Below, in pieces: positions 15,329 to 23,231 of a stretch of DNA of 64,000 nucleotides. Under the pieces are notes generated by a model. It did not search any database. It was not told the DNA's origin and saw nothing but the letters and a program-made list of their open reading frames with translations. Position numbers and translations under genes: made by a program. Source of the DNA: Clostridia bacterium. GTDB lineage: Bacteria; Bacillota; Clostridia; UBA1381. Within the stretch, counting starts at the first letter, position 1. Every line of letters begins with the position of its first letter. The stretch is taken from assembly GCA_017443895.1 (NCBI GenBank), contig JAFSXU010000064.1, positions 1 to 64,000 on the forward strand, written 5' to 3'.

Positions 15329-15820
15329 ATGAATTTCTCTAAATTACGGCACAGGATCATATTCCTGCGCCCGACTGATATGATTTCTAACTCTATGGGT
15401 GAGGCTGTTCCAAGGTATAAGCCATATAAACCGTACCTTCCCCTGCCACTGCAAATGGAAGATGACTGTGTATATTTAGCTATTGATGATGACGGGAACG
15501 CCATACTCTTAGACAAGAACAATGAACTGATTGCGCATCATATGGCGATTAAGGAATATTCCGTTGCCGCCTATGTTATGCCCATGAGTGGCCGTGAGTA
15601 TGAAGAGAGCCAAAAGCTCCGCGCAGAAACCACATACAAAATATCAACACGGTACTTTAGCGGCATTTCACAGGAGAACCGAATCCTATATAACAACCGT
15701 GAGTTAGACATCATTTCGGTATTAGACCTGGGTGAACGGCACGAGGAACTTCAAATTATTGCGGCGGAACGCAGTATAAAGACTGCGCAGAGCTTTGACA
15801 GCGGTGATTACGATGGCTAA
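15329..15820 (+). CDS. Head-tail adaptor (head closure protein)
   Basis: 163 residues. The start MNFSKLRHRIIFLRP and the end YNNRELDIISVLDLGERHEE with LQIIAAERSI are diagnostic of the phage head-tail adaptor (SPP1 gp16-like) beta-barrel family. Residues about 36-72 (QMEDDCVYLAIDDDGNAILL onward) are an extra stretch relative to the usual 105-115 residue proteins, probably a surface loop or inserted small domain. Confidence 0.85.
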   Translation: MNFSKLRHRIIFLRPTDMISNSMGEAVPRYKPYKPYLPLPLQMEDDCVYLAIDDDGNAILLDKNNELIAHHMAIKEYSVAAYVMPMSGREYEESQKLRAETTYKISTRYFSGISQENRILYNNRELDIISVLDLGERHEELQIIAAERSIKTAQSFDSGDYDG

Positions 15821-16280
15821 GAAAGATAACACTTTCGGGTTTGAGGATTTGGAGAAAGCATTTAAAAGGATAGAAGGTAAGTATAAATCCAAAGGCGACG
15901 CCCTCTTAATGAGTATGGTAAGACTGGCGGCGCAAAGGACAAGATCCAAAACGCCTGTCGGCAAAACCAAAAAACTGCGCGGAAGCTGGCGTACCAAAAA
16001 GCCTAAAACATACGGTAAAGCCCGTGTTGCGCGAATGCAGTCGGGAAACCGCTATGCGCACCTTGTTGACCGTGGGCATGAGATTGTACACGGTGGCAGC
16101 ACCAGAGCATCAAACGGCAGAAAGCTTAATGCTTTGGGGCGCAAGGTACGAGGCGTTTCCGTAAACGGACGGACTCAGGGTGCGCACATGATTTCCGATG
16201 CTATGGACGATATTGAATCAACATTCGGAAAGAATGCTAAAAAGCTCCTTGACGAGCTTACTAAGGAGGTAGAGCTATGA
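15813..16280 (+). CDS. HK97 gp10-like head-tail/tail-completion protein
   Basis: 155 residues from ATG 15813, which overlaps the preceding gene by 8 bases. Early residues GFEDLEKAFKRIEGKYKSKG and the basic middle (TPVGKTKKLRGSWRTKKPK) fit the HK97 gp10 family of tail-completion proteins that join tail to connector. The end is acidic and helical. It overlaps the next gene by 4 bases. Confidence 0.86.
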   Translation: MAKKDNTFGFEDLEKAFKRIEGKYKSKGDALLMSMVRLAAQRTRSKTPVGKTKKLRGSWRTKKPKTYGKARVARMQSGNRYAHLVDRGHEIVHGGSTRASNGRKLNALGRKVRGVSVNGRTQGAHMISDAMDDIESTFGKNAKKLLDELTKEVEL

Positions 16281-16732
16281 TTACGGTAAAAGATATTCAA
16301 ACCGCTGTGTCAAAGCTTTTACAGGATAACGGATATACGGTGTTTGCTACCGAGGTAAAGGAAGGTTTTAAAAAGCCTGCCTGCTTTGTTGATGTTCTGC
16401 CCCTGTCGGTGGAGCTTCAAAATGCCAATACCGAGCTTGTAACAGATACGGTGGAAATAGCATACTTCCCGGCTATTGAAACAAGGGAAGATTTGATAAA
16501 TACACAAGATAACCTAAAACATATATTCCTGTACAATTCCATAGCTATAGGCGACAGGTTTTTATCGGTCAATGAAATCACATTTGACTATGACAAGCCT
16601 GCCCTTATAGCGTCTTTTAATCTGGAATACCTACAGGAGACAGGCACAAGTATTACACCTATGCCAAAAATGGAGACTTTATCAGAAAGCGTGGTGTTGG
16701 AATCACATGGGACTTCCAAAAATACTGATTGA
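16277..16732 (+). CDS. Phage tail terminator-like protein (DUF6838 type)
   Basis: 151 residues starting MITVKDIQTAVSKLLQDNGY. The pattern of a helix, FATEVKEGFKKPACFVDVLP, and VEIAYFPAIETREDL matches the small tail-terminator family found before the sheath gene in PBSX-like tails. Terminators cap the tube and set its junction to the head. The end overlaps the sheath gene by 26 bases. Confidence 0.8.
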   Translation: MITVKDIQTAVSKLLQDNGYTVFATEVKEGFKKPACFVDVLPLSVELQNANTELVTDTVEIAYFPAIETREDLINTQDNLKHIFLYNSIAIGDRFLSVNEITFDYDKPALIASFNLEYLQETGTSITPMPKMETLSESVVLESHGTSKNTD

Positions 16733-17762
16733 ATTTAAAACTCTCGCCCAGACCTTAATACAGCGCAGTGAGCGCGGTATTGTTATGCTGATTTTAAGGG
16801 ACAGTCAAAACACAAGGGAAAGCTATACATTTACAAACGAGAGCGAGGTAATTAAAAGCCATTTTAGCGCTTCAAGTCTTGCATATTTGCATCTTGCCTT
16901 TCTCGGCTCACCGGCAAAGGTTATGGTAGAGCGAATACCCCAAGAGGGCAATCTTGATGCGGTACTTGACCGGTTAAAAATCCGAAGATGGAACTATTTA
17001 GCTATGCCCGAAGCAACGGCGGCGGAAACACAAGAACTATCCGATTTCGTTATCGAGCAGAGGGATACATACCATAAAACATTCAAGTTTGTGGGAGCAA
17101 ATATAGGGAGCAACCATGAGGGCGTTATTAACTTTGCGACCGATAATATAAAGGCAGGGACAAAAACATATTCATGCTCAGAGTTCTCTGTAAGGATTGC
17201 GGGTATCCTCGCAGGTATGCCCCTTAACAGAAGCGCTACATATTATGTGCTTGATGATGTGGATAGTATTGACGAATCCGCTACTCCCGATTCTGATATT
17301 GATGCGGGTAAGCTCATCTTAATAAACGACGGTACAAAAATAAAGATAGGACGGGGTGTTAATTCACTTGTATCCCCGCCCGAAACAAAGAACGACGACT
17401 TCAAAAAGATAAAAATTATTGAGGCTATCGACCTTATCCGTGACGATATCCGTACAACTTTTGAGAACGACTTTGTGGGTAAGGTTGAAAACTCCTACGA
17501 CAATAAGGTTGTGTTTATTGCGGCAATCAACAGATATTTTTCAGACCTTGTATCACAGGGTGTTCTCTACGACCAATACGACAACAGAGCCGAGATAGAC
17601 ATTGACGGGAACAGGGATTGGTTATCAGAGCATAAGGATATTTCCGAGTGGAACGAGGAGCAGATAAAAACCGCAAACACAGGAACCAATGTCTTTGTAA
17701 AAGCATACATTCAGATTCAGGACGCTATTGAGGATCTGAACTTCAAGGTGTATATGGAATAA
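16707..17762 (+). CDS. xkdK: Contractile tail sheath protein
   Basis: 351 residues. The N-terminus MGLPKILIEFKTLAQTLIQR with RSERGIVMLIL is typical of XkdK-like sheaths, and the C-terminal domain (KIKIIEAIDLIRDDIRTTFE, NDFVGKVENS, NTGTNVFVKAYIQIQDAIED) is the conserved sheath core that contracts. It proves a myovirus morphology. It is shorter than many sheaths because the variable middle domain is small. Confidence 0.93.
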   Translation: MGLPKILIEFKTLAQTLIQRSERGIVMLILRDSQNTRESYTFTNESEVIKSHFSASSLAYLHLAFLGSPAKVMVERIPQEGNLDAVLDRLKIRRWNYLAMPEATAAETQELSDFVIEQRDTYHKTFKFVGANIGSNHEGVINFATDNIKAGTKTYSCSEFSVRIAGILAGMPLNRSATYYVLDDVDSIDESATPDSDIDAGKLILINDGTKIKIGRGVNSLVSPPETKNDDFKKIKIIEAIDLIRDDIRTTFENDFVGKVENSYDNKVVFIAAINRYFSDLVSQGVLYDQYDNRAEIDIDGNRDWLSEHKDISEWNEEQIKTANTGTNVFVKAYIQIQDAIEDLNFKVYME

Positions 17763-17777
17763 AGGGGTTGTTGTTAC

Positions 17778-19418
17778 ATGAAGGATATACGGTTAGCCGC
17801 ATATACGGACTTACAAACAGAAACACAGGAACGCTCGTCAGCAGACGATGCATTATCCGAGCGTATTGATAATCTGCCTGATGAAATCCATGCAGATATT
17901 CAAGCCGAAACACAAGCCCGTAAAAGCGCAGATTTGGCGCTTAAGCAGGATATTGAAACAGTATCCGAGGAACTCCAAAACGCCCTTGTAAACGAAACAC
18001 AGGGGCGAATAAGCGCCGATACAGAGCTTAGGCAAGAGCTTGACGATAACAAATCGGAGATACAAGCCCAAATTCAGAATGAGGCTCAGTCAAGAGAAGA
18101 AGCCGATGCCAATATACGGCAGGATATTGAAGAGCTATCCGATAATATGCGTTCTGACTTACAACTTGAGGCGCAAGCAAGAGAGGATGCGGACGGCGCA
18201 TTGTCGGATCGGATTGACAGCGTTCCCGATTATTCGGGTAATATACAAGACTTGCGTAACGCTGATCAAGCTTTAAACAGCAGGGTTTTCCAAAACGAAA
18301 CCGCCCTGCTTAATCTTAACGCCAAGAAGCTTGAACCGCGAATTGTTCAGGAACTGCCGTCACAGACCGTAAAGTATGATTTCAGCGACGGTATTTCACA
18401 ATTTGCAAACGATTACCGTACCGCCTGCTCTGTTTTACAGGATACGGAAACGCTAAACTACTATCAGTCAATAACCAACAGCGGTAACAGCAATACATAC
18501 CGCAGGGCGTTCTTTAACTGTATGGATATTCTAAGCAGCGCAACACACTTGGTTATTGACCTTGATTTTATGCTCTCAAACAGATGGCATATAGGGTTTG
18601 CAGACCTTTCACAGCGTCCCGGAGGCTCATCAGGCAGTAAGTATACAACCGACGGAGTTGCGTTCTATTTCGGAACGGCAGATGATGCATACTTAAATGT
18701 GTGCGGTACAAAAACAAATGTCGCTATAAAGGGAGTTTGGCTGAGACTGCATTTGGTACTTGATATGAATAAAAGGACAGCCGCATATTCGTTTTTAGAC
18801 CGTGACAGAGATGTTACCGTGGCAAGCGGAACGGTTGCGTTTTCGGATACCGAGCTAAACTTCATTACAGGTATTGAGGCATACACATGGTATGTGGGTG
18901 ATTTGAAGATTGACAATATCAATATCACATCTACATATAACGCAGAGAACAATATCCTTTACCTGTTGCCAAGCTATGATAACAATACCGACGCATATGT
19001 GTTTGTGAACAATTCGCCTTTGCATATCGGCAACGGATATATAAACAGCTTTAGCACTGTACCGCAGCAGATAGGGACATGGGTTGACAATACCCCTGTT
19101 TGGCGTGTTGCGTTTGTTGATATGCCGATACCGTATAACCCTGACAGACCGGAGTTGTATGAGGATATGTGCTACGGCCCGTTTTACGACTATGAAAACC
19201 TTTGCAATAAATATGTAAAATCGACTGACGGAGTTTTTATACTAAAAGGTTTGTTTTCGTTAAATGTATCAGGGTCTGTGTATATAGGCGATTTGTGGAG
19301 TCCGCTTGAGTATTCATTCGATATTTCCGAGCATCATGGATTTATTAACCGTGAAACTATGTACTTTACAGGGTATGTGGATTTTGTGTCCCCAAGCAAT
19401 AATATTTACGGAGGTTAA
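17778..19418 (+). CDS. Coiled-coil fibre-like protein with lectin-like C-terminus, between sheath and tube
   Basis: 546 residues, no recognised family as a whole. Residues 8-155 are about five heptad-type repeats of roughly 28-30 residues (for example QAETQARKSADLALKQDIE), forming a long trimeric or parallel coiled coil. From about 190 on it is beta-rich and contains a segment resembling a jelly-roll/lectin sandwich (YYQSITNSGNSNTYRR, then VIDLDFMLSNRWHIGF and GVWLRLHLVLDMNKRTAAYS). It looks like a fibre or decoration protein. Its position between sheath and tube genes, which are normally adjacent, is unusual. A ribosome site AAAGGGG is 8 bases upstream. Confidence 0.8.
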   Translation: MKDIRLAAYTDLQTETQERSSADDALSERIDNLPDEIHADIQAETQARKSADLALKQDIETVSEELQNALVNETQGRISADTELRQELDDNKSEIQAQIQNEAQSREEADANIRQDIEELSDNMRSDLQLEAQAREDADGALSDRIDSVPDYSGNIQDLRNADQALNSRVFQNETALLNLNAKKLEPRIVQELPSQTVKYDFSDGISQFANDYRTACSVLQDTETLNYYQSITNSGNSNTYRRAFFNCMDILSSATHLVIDLDFMLSNRWHIGFADLSQRPGGSSGSKYTTDGVAFYFGTADDAYLNVCGTKTNVAIKGVWLRLHLVLDMNKRTAAYSFLDRDRDVTVASGTVAFSDTELNFITGIEAYTWYVGDLKIDNINITSTYNAENNILYLLPSYDNNTDAYVFVNNSPLHIGNGYINSFSTVPQQIGTWVDNTPVWRVAFVDMPIPYNPDRPELYEDMCYGPFYDYENLCNKYVKSTDGVFILKGLFSLNVSGSVYIGDLWSPLEYSFDISEHHGFINRETMYFTGYVDFVSPSNNIYGG

Positions 19419-19423
19419 AAAAT

Positions 19424-19864
19424 ATGGCAGTAAAACCAACAGCGCCCAGAGTTATGAACGGTAAATGGGGCATGGTGTACTTAGACGGCGAGCCTGTCTA
19501 TGAAACCGATTCATACGAGGCAAAAATTACTATTGAGCGTGAGGATGTGGACTTTGTCGGACAGATGGCAAAGGACTCTAAAATGACAGGCATTACAGGC
19601 GAGTGGAGTATGAAAGTCAAGAAGGTATTCTCCCGTGGCGCGCAGCTCTTATCGGAGAATGTTAAAAAGGGACATGATGTGCGTATTCAGATAATATCCA
19701 AAATTGACGATCCCGATGCCTACGGCTCGGAACGGCTCGTGATTGAGAATGCGTGGTTTAACGAGCTTACACTCCAAAAATTTGAAAATGCAAAAATGAT
19801 TGACGAGGAGTATTCAGGCGGATTCACCGACTATTACTTCCCCGATATGGTAGAAGTGAGGTAA
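19424..19864 (+). CDS. xkdM: Contractile tail tube protein
   Basis: 146 residues, the standard length of XkdM-type tail tubes. It has APRVMNGKWGMVYLDGEPVY, KITIEREDVDFVG, MTGITGEWSMKVKKVFSR and the end EEYSGGFTDYYFPDMVEVR. These form the hexameric beta-sandwich ring that stacks into the tube inside the sheath. Confidence 0.92.
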   Translation: MAVKPTAPRVMNGKWGMVYLDGEPVYETDSYEAKITIEREDVDFVGQMAKDSKMTGITGEWSMKVKKVFSRGAQLLSENVKKGHDVRIQIISKIDDPDAYGSERLVIENAWFNELTLQKFENAKMIDEEYSGGFTDYYFPDMVEVR

Positions 19865-19868
19865 CATT

Positions 19869-20246
19869 ATGAACAAAAATACAAAGATAACCCTCCAGGA
19901 GCTTATACGGCGAAAGGAGCAGATGCTTGAGAGCAATAACAAGCTAAAAACCAAAGAACTGTATGTCGCATCACTCGACGGCACAATTACCATTGAATGT
20001 CCTACCTCAGCTATGGCTAAGGAAGCGCAGGAGATGGACAACGGCGATAGTTACATGGTGTATCAGTGCGTGAAAGAGCCGTGCTTAAAATCAAAAGAGC
20101 TTCGTGATGCGTTTTGCTGTATTGAGCCTATGGAGATTGTGGACAAGATATTTGAGCCGGGCGAAATCCCACAGATAGCTCTTGAGTGCTTAAAGCTTGC
20201 AGGGTATGTTGACTCTGTTAAGGCGGTCGACGATATAAAAAACTGA
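19869..20246 (+). CDS. xkdN: Tail assembly chaperone, zero-frame product (XkdN-like)
   Basis: 125 residues. It is the short form of the two-part chaperone that holds the tape measure during tube polymerisation (gpG of lambda, XkdN in PBSX-like tails). Features are TLQELIRRKEQMLESNNKLK and ELRDAFCCIEPMEIVDKIF. The gene ends at a stop 1 base after a slippery A AAA AAC. A fraction of ribosomes should shift to the -1 frame and add 57 residues. Confidence 0.9.
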   Translation: MNKNTKITLQELIRRKEQMLESNNKLKTKELYVASLDGTITIECPTSAMAKEAQEMDNGDSYMVYQCVKEPCLKSKELRDAFCCIEPMEIVDKIFEPGEIPQIALECLKLAGYVDSVKAVDDIKN

Positions 20247-20283
20247 TAAGAAGTGACGGAGAACTCGGTATGCTCTGTCACTT
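20237..20283 (+). promoter_or_regulatory. Programmed -1 ribosomal frameshift signal
   Basis: Slippery heptamer A AAA AAC in the zero frame at 20237-20243, immediately before the stop TGA. After a 7-base spacer an 11-bp stem follows: AAGTGACGGAG (20251-20261) with CTCTGTCACTT (20273-20283), one G-U pair and an 11-base loop. Heptamer, spacer and stem all match the classical signal. Confidence 0.93.
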
Positions 20284-20416
20284 TTTAAATCGTGGTATTC
20301 TGCCCGAAAAGATAATCAATCTCCCATTCTCTGAAAAGGTTTTCTATAAAGGGTGCTATGAGATATATGTTGAGGATGAATACGAAAAAGCAAAGACACT
20401 TGCGGGAGGTGGTTAA
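20243..20416 (+). CDS. Tail assembly chaperone, -1 frame extension
   Basis: After the -1 shift at 20243 the frame is open for 57 codons to TAA 20414-20416 (LIRSDGELGMLCHFLNRGIL onward, ending YEKAKTLAGGG). It has no start of its own and ends just before the tape measure, as gpT does in lambda. The fusion is 182 residues. This explains the otherwise gene-free 170 bases between chaperone and tape measure. Confidence 0.9.
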   Translation: MIRSDGELGMLCHFLNRGILPEKIINLPFSEKVFYKGCYEIYVEDEYEKAKTLAGGG

Positions 20417-20418
20417 GA

Positions 20419-22422
20419 GTGGCTAAAAATATCGGCGCTACACTATCTCTAAAGGACAATGGCTTTTTTACCACTATCAAAAACGCTACCAACTCGTTAA
20501 ACGGTTTTCATAAGCACACAACAAATGCAACGGGCAGCTTAAAGAGAATGGGAACAGAGAGCAGATTATCTGGCGACTCCCTTACTTCCCTTGCCAAAAA
20601 GGCGGTTGGCGTTGTTGCGACTTATGCATCGTTTAGACAGGTTATTTCCATCGGCAAGGAATGTGTGGAGCTTGCGCAAAAAGCCGAAGAAGCAAATGTC
20701 CGTTTAAATACCATTATGGATCAGATTCCGGGTATAACGGACAAGGCAAAGGATAGCGTGGCAGGTCTGTGTAAAGAGTTGTCAAACCAAACTACCATAG
20801 GCGCAACGGCGCAAAAGTCAGGTGCTTCTCAGCTTGCATCGTTTCAGATGTCGGCAGACAGTATCAAAAAGCTACTGCCGGAGCTTAACAATCTCGCAGT
20901 TGCAAGCTACGGTGTAAATGTCACTTCAGACCAAATGATACAGGCGGCGAATATGCTCGGTAAAGCGTATTCGGGTCAAACAGGCGCTCTGTCCCGTGCA
21001 GGTATTGTTATGACCGATGCGCAGAAAAACATGGTAAAGACAGGTAACGATGCGCAAAAATCCGCGGCATTGGTTGAAATACTTCAGCAGAACTTTGGCG
21101 ACCTGGCAAACCAAATGGCAAATACCAATGAAGGTAGGATTATACGGCTTAAAAATGCCATTGCAGGTATCAAGGTAACAGTCGGTCAGGCTCTGCTTCC
21201 TGCAGTTACTGCCATAGTCGGTTATGTTGCGGATAAAATTCCAACCATAATGAACTTGGTTGAAAGAGCAATCGAAAAAGTAAAAGCGCCTATAATTTGG
21301 CTAAAGGACAATGCCCTCCCACCTCTTATTTCAGCCTTTGGTGAAGTTAAGGCTTATGTGGTCAGCGCCTTTGATAATATCAACGGCGCAATCAGTCAGA
21401 ACAGCGATAAAATAAACGGCTTGGGAAATGTAGCTCTAAACATCGGGACATTACTAAAAAAAGCATTTGAACTGTGCAGGCCTACGCTTGATTGGATTAA
21501 GGATACTGCACTTCCCGGACTGGTCGGCATATTCGGCTCAGTACTTAGTGCTATAACAGGTATTGCAGATTTCTTTGTGAGTAATTGGAGCTTGATTGCT
21601 CCGATTATATCAGGCATTGCAGGAGCCGTGCTTGCATATAAGGCTGTTATACTCACAATAAATACAGTAACAAAGATATGGACTGTAGCGCAGATGGTAT
21701 TAAACGCTGTCCTTACGGCAAACCCGATAGGTATTATCATTGTTGCAATCGGCGCACTTATAGCCATTGGTGTGGCGCTATGGATGAATTGGGATAATAT
21801 CTGCAAGTGGTGTATGAGTGCATTCGGTGCGGTCAAAGATTTCTTCGTGTCTGTCGGCAGTGCAATAGGTAATTTCTTTGTAGGGCTTTGGAATGGGATA
21901 AAAGATACAGCGGTTTCTGTATGGACAGGCATTACAGGCTTTTTATCAAGTGCTTGGAATACGGTGTCTATGGGAGCAAAAGCTGTGTTTACAGGAATTG
22001 CAAATACGATAAAGAATATATGGAACGGCATCGTCAACACGATTAAAGGCGCAATCAACAGAATAATAAGTGGCATTAACAGCATGATACGGGGTGCTGT
22101 AGGCGGACTAAACGGTCTGATTAACGGCATCAATAATATAACCGGTGCTGTCGGCATTCCTGCCATTCCCACATTCACCGCTCCGCAAATACCTATGCTT
22201 GCAAACGGTGGTATCCTACGGACAGCAGGTAGTGTTATTGTCGGTGAGAGAGGCGCTGAAATGCTGACTCTTCCAAAGGGCGCGCAGGTTACACCGCTGA
22301 ATAAGACAACAAACACGAACAACAATGTGTTCTATATAACTATAAACGCTGACGGAAAGACTGTTGATACAATCGTAAACGAACTTGTGCCAAAGCTCAA
22401 GCTTGCACTGTCGAATTTGTAA
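20419..22422 (+). CDS. Tail tape measure protein
   Basis: 667 residues from GTG 20419, with GGGAGGTGG upstream. It sets tail length; the length suggests a tail of roughly 100 nm at about 0.15 nm per residue. N-terminal tape measure motif at about 85-260 (LCKELSNQTTIGATAQKSGA, LNNLAVASYGVNVTSDQMIQ, AYSGQTGALSRAGIVMTDAQ). Hydrophobic segments around 370-460 (SLIAPIISGIAGAVLAYKAV, ANPIGIIIVAIGALIAIGVA) probably insert into the host membrane. A glycine/isoleucine-rich helical region and a conserved ILRTAGSVIVGERGAEMLTL end follow. Confidence 0.94.
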   Translation: MAKNIGATLSLKDNGFFTTIKNATNSLNGFHKHTTNATGSLKRMGTESRLSGDSLTSLAKKAVGVVATYASFRQVISIGKECVELAQKAEEANVRLNTIMDQIPGITDKAKDSVAGLCKELSNQTTIGATAQKSGASQLASFQMSADSIKKLLPELNNLAVASYGVNVTSDQMIQAANMLGKAYSGQTGALSRAGIVMTDAQKNMVKTGNDAQKSAALVEILQQNFGDLANQMANTNEGRIIRLKNAIAGIKVTVGQALLPAVTAIVGYVADKIPTIMNLVERAIEKVKAPIIWLKDNALPPLISAFGEVKAYVVSAFDNINGAISQNSDKINGLGNVALNIGTLLKKAFELCRPTLDWIKDTALPGLVGIFGSVLSAITGIADFFVSNWSLIAPIISGIAGAVLAYKAVILTINTVTKIWTVAQMVLNAVLTANPIGIIIVAIGALIAIGVALWMNWDNICKWCMSAFGAVKDFFVSVGSAIGNFFVGLWNGIKDTAVSVWTGITGFLSSAWNTVSMGAKAVFTGIANTIKNIWNGIVNTIKGAINRIISGINSMIRGAVGGLNGLINGINNITGAVGIPAIPTFTAPQIPMLANGGILRTAGSVIVGERGAEMLTLPKGAQVTPLNKTTNTNNNVFYITINADGKTVDTIVNELVPKLKLALSNL

Positions 22423-22440
22423 GAGAATGCAAAAAAAATA

Positions 22441-22469
22441 TTGAAAAAGCATAAATTTTAATATATAAT
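22441..22469 (+). promoter_or_regulatory. Promoter of small RNA/peptide locus
   Basis: TTGAAA (22441-22446), 17 bases, TATAAT (22464-22469). It lies just after the tape measure gene and starts transcription near 22476. Confidence 0.75.
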
Positions 22470-22588
22470 GTATGCGTCGGAGAAATCCGATAAGGTAAGA
22501 CTTCTTAACGGTGATTACACCGGCGGTTATGCCCATCCTTTATATTCACAAGGAATTATTCCTGAGTCTATGAAAGGAGGGGATGCTT

Positions 22589-22720
22589 ATGAAAAGTAAG
22601 CATTTTGCTACATATGGCAAAAAAACTGCTTATTGCAGTTTTTGTTATCGTCCTTGTGATGATAATTTTATCCATAAAAGCACAATAGCCGCCTCTGCCA
22701 AGGTCGGCTATTGTAAATAA
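22589..22720 (+). CDS. Short cysteine-containing ORF overlapping the hydrophobic peptide (possible leader)
   Basis: 43 residues with the best ribosome site of the locus (AAAGGAGG at 22573-22580). It starts MKSKHFATYGKKTAYCSFCY and includes four cysteines. It fully covers the 24-codon hydrophobic frame in another phase. It could be a coupling leader like mok before hok, or the real product of the locus. No family recognised. Confidence 0.4.
   Translation: MKSKHFATYGKKTAYCSFCYRPCDDNFIHKSTIAASAKVGYCK
22614..22688 (+). CDS. Tiny hydrophobic peptide, candidate type I toxin
   Basis: 24 residues: a two-lysine start (MAKK) followed by one membrane segment (LLIAVFVIVLVMIILS) and IKAQ. Small single-helix membrane peptides with an antisense RNA are the pattern of type I toxins. 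The frame ends inside a hairpin (22682-22714). A strong promoter on the opposite strand reads back over it. It has no direct ribosome site, so translation may depend on the overlapping frame at 22589. Toxicity is inference. Confidence 0.5.
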   Translation: MAKKLLIAVFVIVLVMIILSIKAQ

Positions 22721-22763
22721 TAGTCTATTCTGGGCATAACCGTTTGAGGTCTTGCCTTTTTCT
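22676..22763 (-). ncRNA. Candidate antisense RNA to the hydrophobic peptide
   Basis: From the minus promoter at 22770-22798 transcription would begin near 22763 and end at the hairpin ACAATAGCCG/CGGCTATTGT (22682-22714), followed on this strand by GCTTTT. The predicted RNA of about 88 bases is complementary to the 3' end of the 24-codon frame and to the downstream repeat arms. Confidence 0.5.
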
Positions 22764-22769
22764 ATATAC

Positions 22770-22798
22770 ATTATACATCTCAATCTTGCATTTGTCAA
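22770..22798 (-). promoter_or_regulatory. Consensus promoter reading back over the small peptide
   Basis: On the minus strand TTGACA (22793-22798), 17 bases, TATAAT (22770-22775): a perfect sigma-A consensus facing against the phage operon. No minus-strand gene explains it. Confidence 0.82.
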
Positions 22799-22835
22799 TA
22801 CAGGATTTTCAGAAAAATATGAGGTGTGAAGCTGT

Positions 22836-23231
22836 ATGGATATATATTTAAGTGTTAATAACCGTGAACAGGTTATATGTCTGCCTGTTCTTCCTTCTGA
22901 GTTTACAGTTACAAAATCTCGGTCAAATGAGGTTTTTGAAACAGTGGCGCAGGGAGAGCTTAACCTGATAGGCAAAAGTAAACTAAAAAGTATTTCATGG
23001 GATAGTTTCTTCCCCGTAAGGGACTATCCCTTTTTGCGTGACAGAAGTGACACAGCGTTTGGCTACCTTTACACGCTCGATACCTGGTATGAACAAAAGC
23101 TACCTATGCGCCTTATCATCACAGAAACACCAATCAATATGGCTTGTACCATTGAAGATTTTTCATACACTATTAAAAATGACGGCGATATGCACTACAG
23201 TATAACGCTATCGGAGGTGAAGTTAATATAA
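22836..23231 (+). CDS. XkdP-like baseplate protein lacking LysM
   Basis: 131 residues. MDIYLSVNNREQVICLPVLP, FTVTKSRSNEVFETVAQGEL and SISWDSFFPVRDYPF match the N-terminal domain of XkdP/gp53-like baseplate proteins, which usually continue into a C-terminal peptidoglycan-binding LysM. Here the protein ends after the first domain, and a peptidoglycan hydrolase domain is instead found at the start of the next gene. The next gene begins right after its stop. Confidence 0.82.
   Translation: MDIYLSVNNREQVICLPVLPSEFTVTKSRSNEVFETVAQGELNLIGKSKLKSISWDSFFPVRDYPFLRDRSDTAFGYLYTLDTWYEQKLPMRLIITETPINMACTIEDFSYTIKNDGDMHYSITLSEVKLI

Larger units (their letters stand above)
22494..22756 (+). repeat. Nested inverted repeats closing the small-peptide transcript
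   Basis: GGTAAGACTTC (22494-22504) and CGGTTATGCCCA (22524-22535) pair with TGGGCATAACCG (22731-22742, perfect 12) and GAGGTCTTGCC (22746-22756, 11 pairs with two G-U). The order A-B...B'-A' would join the 5' and 3' ends of a plus-strand RNA, as in hok-like toxin messages. Confidence 0.65.

Noticed and set aside
21396-22325. A 309-codon minus-strand frame
   Set aside because: It is antisense to the tape measure coding region and its hydrophobicity is a product of the helix-rich opposite strand; no start site fits.
22568-22975. A 135-codon minus-strand frame across the small-peptide locus
   Set aside because: It overlaps the antisense promoter and the start of the XkdP-like gene and lacks a ribosome site or family. 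The promoter is better explained by an antisense RNA.
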